Below are positions 42,770-52,735 of a stretch of 64,000 nt of DNA, piece after piece. A program made the position numbers and the translations under genes. Under the pieces are notes generated by a model. It made no database searches and had not been told where the DNA came from. It saw nothing but the letters and a program-made list of their open reading frames with translations. Source of the stretch: Syntrophaceae bacterium (GTDB lineage Bacteria > Desulfobacterota > Syntrophia > Syntrophales > Smithellaceae); assembly GCA_018436925.1 (NCBI GenBank), contig JAHDKI010000001.1, forward strand, positions 124,001 to 188,000. Reading direction: 5' to 3'. The stretch's first letter is position 1. Each line of letters opens with the position of its first letter.

Positions 42770-44587
42770 ATGAAAAAAGATCATTTACGAAACGTCGCGA
42801 TCATCGCGCACGTTGACCACGGAAAAACCACGCTGCTTAATGCCATGCTCAAACAAACCGGCGTTTTTCGAGCCAATCAGGCGGTGGAAGACCGTGTGAT
42901 GGACTCGATGGCGCTGGAAAAAGAGCGCGGCATCACCATCGCGGCGAAAAACACGGCCATTGAATATCAGGGCGTGAAGATTAACATTGTCGACACCCCC
43001 GGCCATGCCGATTTCGGCGGCGAGGTGGAGCGCAGTCTCAATATGGTGGACGGCGCGATGCTGCTGGTTGACGCGAGCGAAGGGCCTCTGCCCCAGACGC
43101 GCTTTGTTCTGAAAAAAGCCCTCGCGCTGGGGCTGCCCCTGATCCTGGTCATCAACAAGATCGACCGGGCCGACGCCCGCATTGAAGAGGTCATCAGTGA
43201 AACCTACGATCTGTTTATCGACCTGGGCGCCGACGAGCATCAGATTGAATTTCCGATTCTTTACACCAACGCCAAAACGGGTGTCAGCCACGTCAAACTG
43301 GAAGATGCGGCCCAGGATCTGCGGCCGCTTCTGGACGCCATCGTGAGCGCCGTGCCGCCCCCCGCGGGCGATGACGAGGCCAACGCGCAGTTTCTGGTGA
43401 CCAACCTTGACTATGATCCTTATGTCGGACAGATTGCCGTAGGCCGGCTGCAGGCGGGCCGCCTGCAAATGAACAGCCTCTACAGCCTCTGCGGTCAGGA
43501 TACTGTACAAGGCGGGGTGAAGCTCTCGGCTTTGTATACCTTTCACGGCCTGGCCAAAAAATCGGTCGAGTCGGCCGAATCGGGCGATATCATCGCCTTG
43601 GCCGGCATCGACGGCGTCGCGATCGGCGACACGATTTCCTCGCTGGATAAGCCTCAGGCGCTGCCCCGCCTGATCGTCGATGAGCCCACTGTGTCGATGG
43701 TGTTCTACGTCAACGACAGCCCTTTCGCGGGGAAAGAAGGCAAATATCTGACGTCACGGCATCTGCTGGAACGGCTGGAGAAGGAAGCGCAGCGCAATGT
43801 GGCCATCCGGATCCGGAAGACCGGCCGAACCGACGCCTTCGAGGTTTGTGGGCGCGGCGAGCTGCAGATGGCGGTTTTGATTGAAACGATGCGTCGCGAA
43901 GGCTTTGAACTCGCGGTTTCCAAACCCCAGGTGATCACCAAAAAATCCGATGGAAAAGTGCTTGAACCGGTGGAACGTCTTTTTCTGGATATTCCGGAAG
44001 AGTTTGTCGGACGAATCACGGAAAAACTCTCGATTCGCAAAGGAAGGCTCGAAAGCCTGGTGAATAAAGGCAGCGGGCGGGTGAGCATGGAATTTCTCAT
44101 TCCCTCGCGGGGGCTCATCGGTTTCCGCAGCCAGTTTCTGACCGATACCAAAGGCGGCGGCGTGATGAACTCGCTTCTGGAGGATTACGCGCCCTGGTTC
44201 GGGTCTATTCCGCAGCGCAACTCGGGCGCGCTGGTGGCCGATCGGGCCGGCCGGGTGACGTCGTATGCGAGCTATGCGATGGAAGACCGCGGCGAGATGA
44301 TCGTGGAGGTGGGCACGGACGTATATGCGGGGATGATCGTGGGCGAGCGCAACCGGACGCAGGATCTGACGGTCAACATCGTCAAGGAAAAAAAGCTGAC
44401 CAACATGCGCGCATCGGGCTCCGACGCGACGGTGATTCTGCGGCCGCCGAGAATTTTGTCGCTGGACCAGGCCATTGAGTTTATCGCCGAGGATGAATTG
44501 GTTGAGGTCACGCCCAAAAGCGTGAGGTTGCGCAAAATGGAGCTCGACGCGACACGCCGCCAGATGAAGGCCAAAAAGGACGAATGA
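42770..44587 (+). CDS. typA: Translational GTPase TypA/BipA
   Basis: 605 aa. GTPase motifs are G1 [10 protein letters not shown]2 R-G-I-T-I, G3 [15 protein letters not shown]4 N-K-I-D-R, followed by the EF-G-like domains and the BipA-specific C-terminal part. It binds ribosomes under stress and helps late 50S assembly at low temperature. AGAAAGAAG precedes ATG 42770. The last codon and stop overlap the start of the metallo-hydrolase gene (ATGA), so the two are coupled. Confidence 0.97.
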   Translation: MKKDHLRNVAIIAHVDHGKTTLLNAMLKQTGVFRANQAVEDRVMDSMALEKERGITIAAKNTAIEYQGVKINIVDTPGHADFGGEVERSLNMVDGAMLLVDASEGPLPQTRFVLKKALALGLPLILVINKIDRADARIEEVISETYDLFIDLGADEHQIEFPILYTNAKTGVSHVKLEDAAQDLRPLLDAIVSAVPPPAGDDEANAQFLVTNLDYDPYVGQIAVGRLQAGRLQMNSLYSLCGQDTVQGGVKLSALYTFHGLAKKSVESAESGDIIALAGIDGVAIGDTISSLDKPQALPRLIVDEPTVSMVFYVNDSPFAGKEGKYLTSRHLLERLEKEAQRNVAIRIRKTGRTDAFEVCGRGELQMAVLIETMRREGFELAVSKPQVITKKSDGKVLEPVERLFLDIPEEFVGRITEKLSIRKGRLESLVNKGSGRVSMEFLIPSRGLIGFRSQFLTDTKGGGVMNSLLEDYAPWFGSIPQRNSGALVADRAGRVTSYASYAMEDRGEMIVEVGTDVYAGMIVGERNRTQDLTVNIVKEKKLTNMRASGSDATVILRPPRILSLDQAIEFIAEDELVEVTPKSVRLRKMELDATRRQMKAKKDE

Positions 44588-45561
44588 TCAGCGAAATTGA
44601 AGAAAATTTCTATCGCCTCACTCTGCCGATGCCGTTTCGGCTGCGCCATGTCCACGCCTACGCGCTGGTCGATGGAAAGGCTGTTGTTTTGTTCGATACC
44701 GGGATGATCATGCCGGGCGCTTTCGAGCGACTGGAAACCGATCTGCAAAGCATCGGGCATTCGGTGTCTTCGATCCGAGACATCTATCTGACGCACGCCC
44801 ATACCGACCACTGCGGCATGGCGGGGCTGATTCAGGAAAAATCGGGGGCGAGGATTCATCTGACTGAAGCGGCCCGCGACGTTCTGGCGCATTTCCAGGA
44901 AGGCACGCGGCTCATCGCTGAGGCCCGGCGTTTTTACGCCAAGCACGGCATGTCGCATCGTGATGTCGAGGCCATCGTGGAGGAAATCGAGGACATGCGC
45001 ACCCGCGTGCCGCATTTTCAAGACACCTCATTTCTCAGCGACGGCGAGGTTTACCGCGCGGGGGGGCGGTCGTTTGAAGTCATCTTCACCCCGGGTCACG
45101 CCGCGGGGCACGTCTGCTTTTTCTTCCGGCGCGAAGGCCTGCTTCTGGCCGGCGATCATATTCTGCCCTATATCGCGCCCAGCTTAAGCCCCAATATCTA
45201 TGACGACCTTTTTGAGCCTTTGCCCAGCTATCTCGAATCGCTCAATGTCATCGAAAAACTGCCGATTCAAACCGTGTATCCCGGCCACGGCAACGCCTTA
45301 ACCGACCTTGCCTGCCGCATCGAAGAGATCCGGATGCATCACGGTCTGAAAAAAGAGGCGCTTTTAAAGATGCTCGGCGCCGGACCCAAAACCACCTTTT
45401 CCGTCTGCGCAGAGCTGATCGGCGAAGCTGCGGCCAACTGGGACGACTGGGAAAAATTCATGGCACTCAATGAGACCTACGTCTATCTGCAGGCGCTCAA
45501 AAGTCAGGGTGCGCTCCGCGAAACGATGCACGAGAATATCTTGTCCTACTCAGCCCTCTGA
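44584..45561 (+). CDS. Metallo-beta-lactamase-fold hydrolase
   Basis: 325 aa beginning inside the typA stop. The metal-binding motif is T-H-A-H-T-D-H-C-G-M (HxHxDH), with G-H-A-A-G-H, A-G-D-H-I-L and Y-P-G-H-G completing the two-zinc site. A C-terminal helical part of about 90 residues is present, as in glyoxalase-II-like and the larger MBL-fold hydrolase group. Substrate unknown. Co-expression with TypA is by overlap and not known to be functional. Confidence 0.88.
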   Translation: MISEIEENFYRLTLPMPFRLRHVHAYALVDGKAVVLFDTGMIMPGAFERLETDLQSIGHSVSSIRDIYLTHAHTDHCGMAGLIQEKSGARIHLTEAARDVLAHFQEGTRLIAEARRFYAKHGMSHRDVEAIVEEIEDMRTRVPHFQDTSFLSDGEVYRAGGRSFEVIFTPGHAAGHVCFFFRREGLLLAGDHILPYIAPSLSPNIYDDLFEPLPSYLESLNVIEKLPIQTVYPGHGNALTDLACRIEEIRMHHGLKKEALLKMLGAGPKTTFSVCAELIGEAAANWDDWEKFMALNETYVYLQALKSQGALRETMHENILSYSAL

Positions 45562-45727
45562 TGCGGCCTTCTTTTTGTTTCAATCCATAACGCCCTTCGC
45601 GAAAAAGACGCGATCCTGTTTTGGCGACGGCGCCCCGACGCAGAAACAATATTCTTTTACGCAGCCGGAACTTGTGTTACCATCGCCGCCGGCTTTACCA
45701 ATCGGGTCATCCACCGCGGGAACGGCT

Positions 45728-46429
45728 ATGGCAATGCAAAACGACATCATCAACATCGTGCCGGCATCAGACGATTATGAAGTCGGGTTTGCCGACCTGG
45801 GCGACCTGATCAAAGACCGCTATCCCTACCGGTACGCGGTGGTGGTCGGCAAAAGGCTTGACGACGTGGTCGTGGACGCCATTTCCGAGGGGCCTACCCC
45901 CGACTACTATGCTCTTTATCGATCCACAAATGATGAGCTGAACCTCATTACCGAGAAGGTTGAGCGATTCCTCGGGCAAAACGGCTTTAGCTGCGCAAGA
46001 ATTGAATCCACTATGCGGCCGGGCGAGGCAAACGATGCGTTTATGAAAACATTGCGCGCCGGTTTTTCCCATAAGATGGCGGCAACCCGCGCGGGACTGG
46101 GCTGGATTGGAAAAACCGATCTTCTGGTCTCGAAACGGTTCGGTCCCCGCGTGCGTCTGGCGACCGTCCTGACCGACTATCCGTTTGAAAAACCGGGCCT
46201 TCCTGTTCGAGAAAGCCTCTGCGGTTCGTGCGATCTGTGTGTGGAAGTCTGTCCGGCGAAGGCGGCAAGCGGCAGGCTCTGGAACGACACGCTGGACCGC
46301 GATGTGTTTTTCGACGCCTTTAAGTGTTTTGAAACCTGCCGGAGGCTTTCCCTGGAGCGTCTGAATCTGAAAGCATCCGTTTGCGGCATCTGCGTGAGCG
46401 TCTGCCCGCGAGGAAAGAGAAAGGGCTAG
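45728..46429 (+). CDS. 4Fe-4S protein related to epoxyqueuosine reductase
   Basis: 233 aa. I use ATG 45728 (ATG 45734 also fits); the longer frame reaching back into the preceding gene is not coding. The C-terminal half has two ferredoxin-type cluster blocks, C-G-S-C-D-L-C-V-E-V-C-P and C-G-I-C-V-S-V-C-P-R-G-K. The region before them (A-T-R-A-G-L-G-W-I-G-K-T-D-L-L-V-S, R-L-A-T-V-L-T-D) matches the QueG/iron-sulfur flavoprotein family. QueG proteins use cobalamin and two [4Fe-4S] clusters. This one is shorter, so it may be a related reductase or an electron-transfer protein. Confidence 0.75.
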   Translation: MAMQNDIINIVPASDDYEVGFADLGDLIKDRYPYRYAVVVGKRLDDVVVDAISEGPTPDYYALYRSTNDELNLITEKVERFLGQNGFSCARIESTMRPGEANDAFMKTLRAGFSHKMAATRAGLGWIGKTDLLVSKRFGPRVRLATVLTDYPFEKPGLPVRESLCGSCDLCVEVCPAKAASGRLWNDTLDRDVFFDAFKCFETCRRLSLERLNLKASVCGICVSVCPRGKRKG

Positions 46430-46431
46430 GC

Positions 46432-46785
46432 ATGGAATCGAATTGGCAAGACGAACTGCCTGTGGGGATCACCGTTTGCGACGAGCAGGGCGTCATCCTT
46501 TCTATGAACGACCGGGCCGCGCTGATCTTCAAAAAATCGGGAGGATCCAAGCTCGTCGGCAAAAGCCTGATGGACTGCCATCCGCTAGACGCGCAGGAAA
46601 AAATTCGCAATCTGCTTGAACAAAAAAAGCCCAACGCCTATACGCTTGAAAAAAACGGGCGGACCGTCCTGTTGTATCAGTCTCCCTGGTATGAACAAGG
46701 GGCCTTCAAGGGGTTTGTCGAATTCATCTTTGAGCTTCCAGAGCAGATGAATCGCCTGGCCGAGATCCGCTGGGTGAATCAGTAG
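46432..46785 (+). CDS. Single-domain PAS protein
   Basis: 117 aa from ATG 46432, three bases after the stop of the ferredoxin-type gene. PAS-fold sequence: L-P-V-G-I-T-V-C-D-E-Q-G-V-I-L-S-M-N-D-R-A-A, G-K-S-L-M-D-C-H, then the strand pair Y-T-L-E-K-N-G-R-T-V-L-L-Y-Q-S-P. No output domain is attached, so it may bind a ligand or haem and act through a partner. It is close enough to the upstream gene to be in one operon, which might make the pair a redox-sensing unit (inference). Confidence 0.8.
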   Translation: MESNWQDELPVGITVCDEQGVILSMNDRAALIFKKSGGSKLVGKSLMDCHPLDAQEKIRNLLEQKKPNAYTLEKNGRTVLLYQSPWYEQGAFKGFVEFIFELPEQMNRLAEIRWVNQ

Positions 46786-46791
46786 GCGCCT

Positions 46792-47970
46792 TCATTTTCC
46801 CGCATATTTTCCGTACAACTCGGCGGCGGCCGCAAGCAGCGCTTCGTTGGCCTTTGCGCCTCCGACATTGGCGGCCAGCACCATTGCCAAGTCGCGCTGC
46901 GGGTCGATCCAGATGTGGGCGAGGTTCATTCCGTTGGATCCGCCGTGATAGATCAGCGGGTAGGGCGCCCAGTCCACGCGAAGTTCGCCCCAGCCCAGCG
47001 CGTAGCGGCCCTGCGAAGGCGTGCCCGGGGCCGCGTCCGGGCGCGGCGGCATGGACGCGACGGGCGTTTGCAGTTTTTTGAGGGTTTTGGGTGTTACAAG
47101 CCTGGGCCCGCGTTTTCCCTGTCCCGCGTTCCAGGAAGCCCATCGGGCAAAATCCAGAATCGACATGTGCGCAGTACCGGCCGGCCCGATAATCGGCGGA
47201 TTGTCGCCGCAGGGGCCGGCGAGCATCGCAACAGGTTTACCGTTGATGATCGCATGCCCCAAGGGGGCGTCGATTTTCCCTAGGGAGGATTGGTGCCCCA
47301 GGCCGGCGGTTTTCAGGCCCAGAGGCGCGAATATCCTTTCGACGATCAACTCCTCCCACGTTCGTCCCTCCAGACGTTCGAGGATCGTTCCCGCGATGAC
47401 ATAGTTCATATTGGCGTAAACGAAAGTCTCTCCGGGCTTATGCTCCAGGGGCAGCTTCGACCACTGCTGGGTGAGCCAGTAACGCAGCTCGTTGAGATTG
47501 CCCGTTTCTTTCATGGAATCGAAAAGCAATCGGCCGAAAGCGTCGTTATCCGCAGGCACGCCGCTGGTGTGGGACAGAAGCTGCAAAACCGTGATGGCGC
47601 GGACTTCCGGCGACATGCCCGGTTCCATCTCGGGAAAAATCTGAGCCAGCGTCGAGTCCCAGTCGATTTCGCCTTTTTCGACCTGCATGGCCAAAAGCAA
47701 CGCGGTCATGGCTTTCGTATTGGAACCGAGATGAAAACGGTCGTTGAGCGTCACAGGAATCCGATGACCGATCCGGCGTGTGCCGACGGCGCCGGCGGCG
47801 AGAATTTTTCCGTTGTGGGTCACGGCCGCCGCAAGGGCCGGCAAGCCGTTTTGTTCAAGATGTGTTTTCAGCATCGAATCCAGGACGTCCTGGGCGCGCG
47901 CGGGGGAAATCCAACAACACACGAAAATCGTTGCAAGTGCGCATAACAGCGTTAGGACATGTTTTTTCAT
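46792..47970 (-). CDS. Serine hydrolase of the class C beta-lactamase family
   Basis: 392 aa with a signal peptide (residues 1-26, ending A-R-A-Q). The active-site S-N-T-K (SxxK) lies in H-L-G-S-N-T-K-A-M, Y-A-N-M-N is the YxN motif, and the third triad element appears as H-G-G-S-N-G. This combination is found in esterase-, peptidase- and AmpC-like proteins exported to the periplasm, and family membership does not by itself imply beta-lactam resistance. It converges on the PAS gene with six bases between the stops. Confidence 0.87.
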   Translation of the reverse strand: MKKHVLTLLCALATIFVCCWISPARAQDVLDSMLKTHLEQNGLPALAAAVTHNGKILAAGAVGTRRIGHRIPVTLNDRFHLGSNTKAMTALLLAMQVEKGEIDWDSTLAQIFPEMEPGMSPEVRAITVLQLLSHTSGVPADNDAFGRLLFDSMKETGNLNELRYWLTQQWSKLPLEHKPGETFVYANMNYVIAGTILERLEGRTWEELIVERIFAPLGLKTAGLGHQSSLGKIDAPLGHAIINGKPVAMLAGPCGDNPPIIGPAGTAHMSILDFARWASWNAGQGKRGPRLVTPKTLKKLQTPVASMPPRPDAAPGTPSQGRYALGWGELRVDWAPYPLIYHGGSNGMNLAHIWIDPQRDLAMVLAANVGGAKANEALLAAAAELYGKYAGK

Positions 47971-48245
47971 CGGAAATGAACAACCTCCTGCGTTATTTGG
48001 ATGCTATAAACAATCGCGGCCGGAGAACTCATCCGATGCCCGATGGTTGCTGGAATAAGAAGCCTTGAAAAAGATGCTGTTTATATACAGAGCTTTTCTG
48101 CCTAAATCAATCAAATAACCAGCAACGCAAATAAGCCCGGGGCATCCGATTTGCAATTCCGATTCGATGGACGTGGGCTCGCGACGAAAGGAGGCAAGAT
48201 GCTTTGCGGCGGTTGACGTAAAGAGAAAAAACACTGTGTCCGCCG

Positions 48246-49490
48246 CTAGCGGTTGTTTTCCATCCAGTTTACCAGCGTCTGCCTGCGGTTGACGAAACCT
48301 TTCATATGGGGGTCATCTTTGAGGATTTTTCCGAAGTTGGTCTTGTGCCGTTCCAGAACATCGAGCAATCTGCGCGGATAGAAAAGATAGACCTTCATCG
48401 AATCGGCCGGAAGGGAATATTTGCGGGCAAGATCCTTTCGAGGCAGAAAAATCCGACGCCAGAGGATTTTAGCCTTGTCCCAAGGACTGGAATTCGTCAC
48501 GAACTCGGCAAACGGTTGTGTGACCATTCGCGCGAGCTTTCGGTCCGTGAAGATTTGTCCGAGTGCGGACTCGATGATGTTTTCCGGCAGGTCGGCGGGA
48601 CGCATCCTGCTTAAGACGTCTTCGGGCACCGATGCATCGAGCAGATCCTTGGCGAAATACAAAGCCAGATACACGCCGCGTTGCCACGCCCATTGATTGG
48701 CGCGCTCAATCACCGCCTCCCAGTCCAGCGATGACCCATGCCGCTCGAGAACGGAAGCGATGTCGCAAGAGGGCCGCAGGCCGAAGTAAAACTGGTGCAG
48801 GTAAGAGGCATGCAGGCACAGGTGCAAAAGCAGGTCTTCGTTTGACAGCGACAAAGCCCGTGCGCCGGCCACGCTAAACGGCACGGTGCGCGTCCACAGC
48901 GCCTCCGGGTGGATGCTGTAAGGTTTGTCCGGATTGGCGAGATTCCAGTGCACCTCGACCTTGGCGCAGCCCGATTTTAAAAAACCGGGCAGATGATGTC
49001 CTTCGGGGCCGTCTTCCGTTTTCCCGGCGATCGCGGTCGCCGGTTGAAAGCCCATGGATTCCAGCATCGACGCCGCCGGATGAAGATGTTCCGGACGGAC
49101 CAGCAGGTCCAAATCGTTCATTTCCCGCAGAGCCGGCATCTCATAAACCGCGCAGGCCAGCACGATTCCTTTGAGAAAAACAACCGGAATGCCGCGGAAG
49201 GCCATTTCGGCGGCAAGCAAGCGGGCCTGGGCCGCAAGGTCCAGATTTCGAAGCGCGTTGCTGCGAAAAGCCTTCTCAAAGGACGAAGCGGCTGCTGCGG
49301 GGATCCCGCCCTCAAGCTGCTTTTGCTTGATGCGGTGCCAGGCCAGCGGCGTCACGCGCTGATCGCGGGCGATATCGAGCATTTCAGTCCAGGCTTCGGC
49401 CGAAAGCGCACGGAGTCGTTCGTGTTGAACCGGCGCGTCCTTTTTCAGAATGTCCAGCAGCAGACGTTCGGTTTGTGAGGGATGTTTCAT
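48246..49490 (-). CDS. Lasso-peptide cluster nucleotidyltransferase (N)
   Basis: 414 aa from ATG 49490, which overlaps the stop of the ABC transporter gene (ATGA). The nucleotidyltransferase motif is M-N-D-L-D-L-L-V with the metal-binding Asp pair, preceded by V-F-L-K-G-I-V-L and a later acidic strand V-E-V-H-W-N-L. This matches the NTP_transf_5 family, which occurs in paeninodin-type lasso clusters beside the HPr-kinase-like enzyme. There it may add a nucleotide to, or act together with, the phosphorylated peptide; its exact role is not established. It is the last gene of the K-S-B2-D-N transcription unit. Confidence 0.8.
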   Translation of the reverse strand: MKHPSQTERLLLDILKKDAPVQHERLRALSAEAWTEMLDIARDQRVTPLAWHRIKQKQLEGGIPAAAASSFEKAFRSNALRNLDLAAQARLLAAEMAFRGIPVVFLKGIVLACAVYEMPALREMNDLDLLVRPEHLHPAASMLESMGFQPATAIAGKTEDGPEGHHLPGFLKSGCAKVEVHWNLANPDKPYSIHPEALWTRTVPFSVAGARALSLSNEDLLLHLCLHASYLHQFYFGLRPSCDIASVLERHGSSLDWEAVIERANQWAWQRGVYLALYFAKDLLDASVPEDVLSRMRPADLPENIIESALGQIFTDRKLARMVTQPFAEFVTNSSPWDKAKILWRRIFLPRKDLARKYSLPADSMKVYLFYPRRLLDVLERHKTNFGKILKDDPHMKGFVNRRQTLVNWMENNR

Positions 49491-51349
49491 GCGTTTGTCC
49501 TTGAGCAAGATCCGTCGGTCTTGCCGCCGCTCATCTGACGCTTCCATGACGCGGCGTATCGACCGCCTGCGGCAAGCAGCGCTTCATGGCTGCCGGATTC
49601 GATGACCCGGCCCTGGTCCAGAACATGAATAATGTCCGCCTGCATCGCGGTGGTGAAGCGGTGCGTGATAATCAGCGACGTGCGGCCCGCGGTCAGTCTG
49701 CGGAATCGAGAAAGCCAGTCCGCCTCCGCCCAGGAATCCATGAAACTCGTCGGTTCATCCAGGAGGATCAGGTCGGCCTGCCGCAAGAACGCTCGCGCGA
49801 GCGCCAGGCGCTGCCATTCGCCGCCGCTTAACTCCGCGCCGCCGAACCACTTGCCCAGAATCGCCTGGTAACCTTCGGGCAGACGCGAAATCGGCGAATC
49901 CGCCCCGGCATCTTTGGCGGCCTGTTCAACCCGGTTATCGTCCGGCCTGCTTTCAATGTCGCCCAGGGCGATATTGGCGCGGACCGTGTCGGCATAGCGC
50001 ACCGGTTCCTGAAAAAGCACCGTAATCCGGCGGCGAAGATCCTCCGGCGAATAGTTTTTCAGATCGGTTCCATCGGCCAGCACAACGCCCGACGCCGGGT
50101 CATAGAAACGGCATAAGAGTTTGATGAGCGTGGTTTTCCCCGCGCCGTTTTCGCCTACCAGCGCCGTGATTTTTCCCGCCTCCACGGTGAGATTGAATCC
50201 GTTTAACGCAGGCCGCTCATTTCCGGGATAGCAAAAAACAATGTTCCGAAATTCAATGGCTTTTTGCAGGCCGGTCCATGCGGCGGGTTTTTGCGGAGCA
50301 TAAATACGGGGGGCCAGCGCCAGAAACTCGAAAAGATTTTCCAGAAACATCGTGTTGCGGTAGATTTCTCCGAAACTGCCCAGAAGCGATCGCATCATGC
50401 GCTGCCCCTGAAAAAACGCCTGGGCAAACAGGGCCAGGTCGCCCAGAGTGTAAAGGCCCTGCGCGGCCCGAATGCCCATCCAGGAAAGCGCTCCGGCAAG
50501 GCCCGCCAAACCCAGAAGCGCCGCGCCTGCCGAAGCAAACGCCTCATCGCGCGCCAGGCGCACCCGGTCGCGGCGCAGTTTGCGCCGCAGCCCGGTAAAA
50601 AGCGTTCGGAAATGCGCGCCCAGATGAAACAGTCTCATTTCCGCCGCCGCATCGCGCGAGGTCAGCATCATATCGTAGTAATGGGTTTTGCGAATGGCCG
50701 GCGTGTTTTGCACCCGCCAGTGGTGAAAACGCATCGTATGGCGCAAGACGACCAGCAGGGCCGGGATGGTGCTCAGCGCCAGGACCAGTGGGATGGCCAG
50801 ACCGAACGTCAAAAGCACGCCTGCCATCGCGATGAGGGTGATCAAACTTTGCGTGAGCGCGCCGACGTTTTCAAGAAGCGCGGCCGGCCGAGACAGCGCG
50901 TCCACCCGCGCCCGGTGAAGCTGGTCATAGTATCCGGGATCGTCATAATAGGACAAGTCCAGACGCATCGCCTGGGCATGAATCAATTCATGGACATGAT
51001 CCTGCACTTTTTCGGCTTGCTCTGTGCGCAGCCATCGACCGACGCCCGCGAGAACTTCCGTGGCGATCAGCACGCCTCCCATAGCCGCGGCGGAGGGGGC
51101 AAGAGTGATCAGATTGCGCGCGCCTGTGCCGGAGGCGATGACGGTTGCGACGCCATCGACCAGGACTTTGGTCAGATAAACCAGCGCCACCGGCAAAAGT
51201 CCCTGAACCATCAGCAGCAAAAGCCAGACGATCGTCAACGCGCCCGCCGCCCGATAGGCCAGCGCGAGCGCTCGCGGCACGTAGGGAAGCTGAGTTCGAA
51301 ACCGGACGGCCGCTTTGGCCAACTGTTTAGGAAATGATTTCGAAATCAC
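49487..51349 (-). CDS. Lasso-peptide ABC exporter, permease-ATPase fusion (D)
   Basis: 620 aa half-transporter. Six hydrophobic helices in the first 330 residues are followed by a nucleotide-binding domain with Walker A V-G-E-N-G-A-G-K-T-T-L, signature L-S-G-G-E-W-Q-R-L-A-L-A-R and Walker B L-I-L-L-D-E-P-T-S. It acts as a homodimer in the inner membrane. In lasso clusters the D protein exports the finished peptide and gives immunity. It lies 43 bases downstream of B2 and overlaps the nucleotidyltransferase start. No peptidase C39 domain is present, which fits leader removal by B2. Confidence 0.88.
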   Translation of the reverse strand: MISKSFPKQLAKAAVRFRTQLPYVPRALALAYRAAGALTIVWLLLLMVQGLLPVALVYLTKVLVDGVATVIASGTGARNLITLAPSAAAMGGVLIATEVLAGVGRWLRTEQAEKVQDHVHELIHAQAMRLDLSYYDDPGYYDQLHRARVDALSRPAALLENVGALTQSLITLIAMAGVLLTFGLAIPLVLALSTIPALLVVLRHTMRFHHWRVQNTPAIRKTHYYDMMLTSRDAAAEMRLFHLGAHFRTLFTGLRRKLRRDRVRLARDEAFASAGAALLGLAGLAGALSWMGIRAAQGLYTLGDLALFAQAFFQGQRMMRSLLGSFGEIYRNTMFLENLFEFLALAPRIYAPQKPAAWTGLQKAIEFRNIVFCYPGNERPALNGFNLTVEAGKITALVGENGAGKTTLIKLLCRFYDPASGVVLADGTDLKNYSPEDLRRRITVLFQEPVRYADTVRANIALGDIESRPDDNRVEQAAKDAGADSPISRLPEGYQAILGKWFGGAELSGGEWQRLALARAFLRQADLILLDEPTSFMDSWAEADWLSRFRRLTAGRTSLIITHRFTTAMQADIIHVLDQGRVIESGSHEALLAAGGRYAASWKRQMSGGKTDGSCSRTNA

Positions 51350-51392
51350 AAAAGAAGCCTTTCACTCGCCGGCGTTTGAATAAGCCGTATCT

Positions 51393-51875
51393 TTATGAGA
51401 ACGTCGAGACGACGGTATATCGGCTGCGTCCCTGCGCGCCGGTTAGAATTGACGGTCCGGAGCGGACCCAGGCGTGCGCGGCAAGTTTGGGGTGGGAGGC
51501 GTCGTCTTTGGCCACCCCCAGGTAAAGCGTTGACGCAATATGCCGCCGCCCAAGCATCCATTTGGCTGTAACCGCCTGCGGCAGACAGACGCTGCCCCAG
51601 GGCGTGTAACCGGCTGCCGAGCGGACCGCCCCGCCGATGAGCCGAGCTGTTTTTAAGGCGTTCGGGCTGAGCCTCCGGTCCGTTTCTTTCATGTGTTCGC
51701 CCAGCGAGGCGGCAAGCCAGCGAAACGGCAAAACCAACACGGCCAGACGGGCCAGACCAAGAAGAAGAAAAGCCTCGATCAACAAAAGACGTTCCGTGCG
51801 CGTCCGCCTGCGCCATTTCGCGGACCAATCTTTAAGGGTTTGCCGCAATGAAAGTCTGTTTGCTGAAGATGTCAT
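51393..51875 (-). CDS. Lasso-peptide leader peptidase, transglutaminase-like (B2)
   Basis: 160 aa. The family pattern is G-S-V-C-L-P-Q-A-V-T-A-K-W-M-L-G-R-R with the catalytic Cys, followed by L-A-A-H-A-W-V with the His, and then an acidic or polar residue in the following strand. This is the Transglut_core3/lasso B2 fold, which cleaves the leader from precursor A at the residue after a conserved Thr. The N-terminal 60 residues are helical and basic and may contact the B1-leader complex. Its start overlaps the stop of the sulfotransferase gene (ATGA). Confidence 0.87.
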   Translation of the reverse strand: MTSSANRLSLRQTLKDWSAKWRRRTRTERLLLIEAFLLLGLARLAVLVLPFRWLAASLGEHMKETDRRLSPNALKTARLIGGAVRSAAGYTPWGSVCLPQAVTAKWMLGRRHIASTLYLGVAKDDASHPKLAAHAWVRSGPSILTGAQGRSRYTVVSTFS

Positions 51876-52735
51876 TCGTCAAGAACCTCTCCATGGACAT
51901 TGAGGTAACCGAAGCGCTGCATTACCTCCCGGTGATCTTCCACGATCCGACGAACCTGTGCATCGTTGAGTTCTTCGCGCCATGACCCGATTTTCCCGCT
52001 TCGAAAAAACTTCTTTGCCGAGGGGGGCTTTTCAATGAATCCTTCCACATCTTCCTGGGCTTGGAGACGTTGAAATGAACTGTGTTCCAACGCCAGGAGG
52101 ATTCCGTCGTCGGAAGGATCCAGGCCGACAGCTCTGCTTGCCGCTGCGAAGGTTTGAAAAGGGTTTTTGTGCATGTCTTCATAGCGCACGACGTGCACAT
52201 CGAACGGGGTCTGATCCACCCAACTTTTTACATGGCTGCTCCACGACAACAACTTTTGGCGCAATTGGTTGTGTAGCCGATCACTTTTTTCGCAAGAGGT
52301 GAATCCGTTATCAGCCATCCGGGCAATGGTTGTGTCATAATCCCAGCCGCTGTGGTGAGCAAAGGAGACGGCCACATCCAGAGGATTGCGGATGAAATAC
52401 AACGCGCCGGCGGTTGCGTCACGCGGAATCAGGGGGCGGTTGTTGTCTAAATAAAGATAGGCGTCGTGAATCTTCATAAAAACAGGCCCGCTTACTTTTT
52501 GCGCCAGATGGATGTAGAGCTCAGGCCGCAAGCGGTCAATCTCATCGGCTGTCAAGTCCGAAGCCTCGAAGCCGATTTCATCGTCAAAAAGGAGCCTTGA
52601 GCTTGCGATTCGTGTTTTTCCCAGACGATTGATGCTTGCCGGTTCATCGGAATCTCCAAGCAGATTGCCCAGAAAAACACGAAACCAGGTGTTGCCGGAT
52701 TTGGGATATGAAGCGAGCCAGATGATGCCGCTCAT
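51872..52735 (-). CDS. Sulfotransferase in the lasso-peptide cluster (S)
   Basis: 287 aa starting at ATG 52735, overlapping the kinase stop (ATGA). PAPS-binding motifs are W-L-A-S-Y-P-K-S-G-N-T-W-F-R-V-F at the N-terminus, F-I-R-N-P-L-D-V-A-V-S for the 3'-phosphate, and a C-terminal R-S-G-K-I-G-S-W (R-x-G-x-x-G-x-W), all typical of cytosolic-type sulfotransferases. Placed between kinase and B2 in a tightly overlapped unit, it most likely sulfates the lasso peptide. The core has no Tyr, Lys or Arg, so the acceptor would be a Ser or the phosphorylated or nucleotidylated product (inference). Confidence 0.87.
   Translation of the reverse strand: MSGIIWLASYPKSGNTWFRVFLGNLLGDSDEPASINRLGKTRIASSRLLFDDEIGFEASDLTADEIDRLRPELYIHLAQKVSGPVFMKIHDAYLYLDNNRPLIPRDATAGALYFIRNPLDVAVSFAHHSGWDYDTTIARMADNGFTSCEKSDRLHNQLRQKLLSWSSHVKSWVDQTPFDVHVVRYEDMHKNPFQTFAAASRAVGLDPSDDGILLALEHSSFQRLQAQEDVEGFIEKPPSAKKFFRSGKIGSWREELNDAQVRRIVEDHREVMQRFGYLNVHGEVLDE

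Noticed and set aside
46792..47970. Beta-lactam resistance gene
   Set aside because: The class C-like serine hydrolase motifs are shared with esterases and peptidases; resistance cannot be claimed from them.
48004..48234. Short minus-strand frame between the beta-lactamase-like and nucleotidyltransferase genes
   Set aside because: No ribosome site and no similarity; the stretch 47971-48245 appears to be intergenic.
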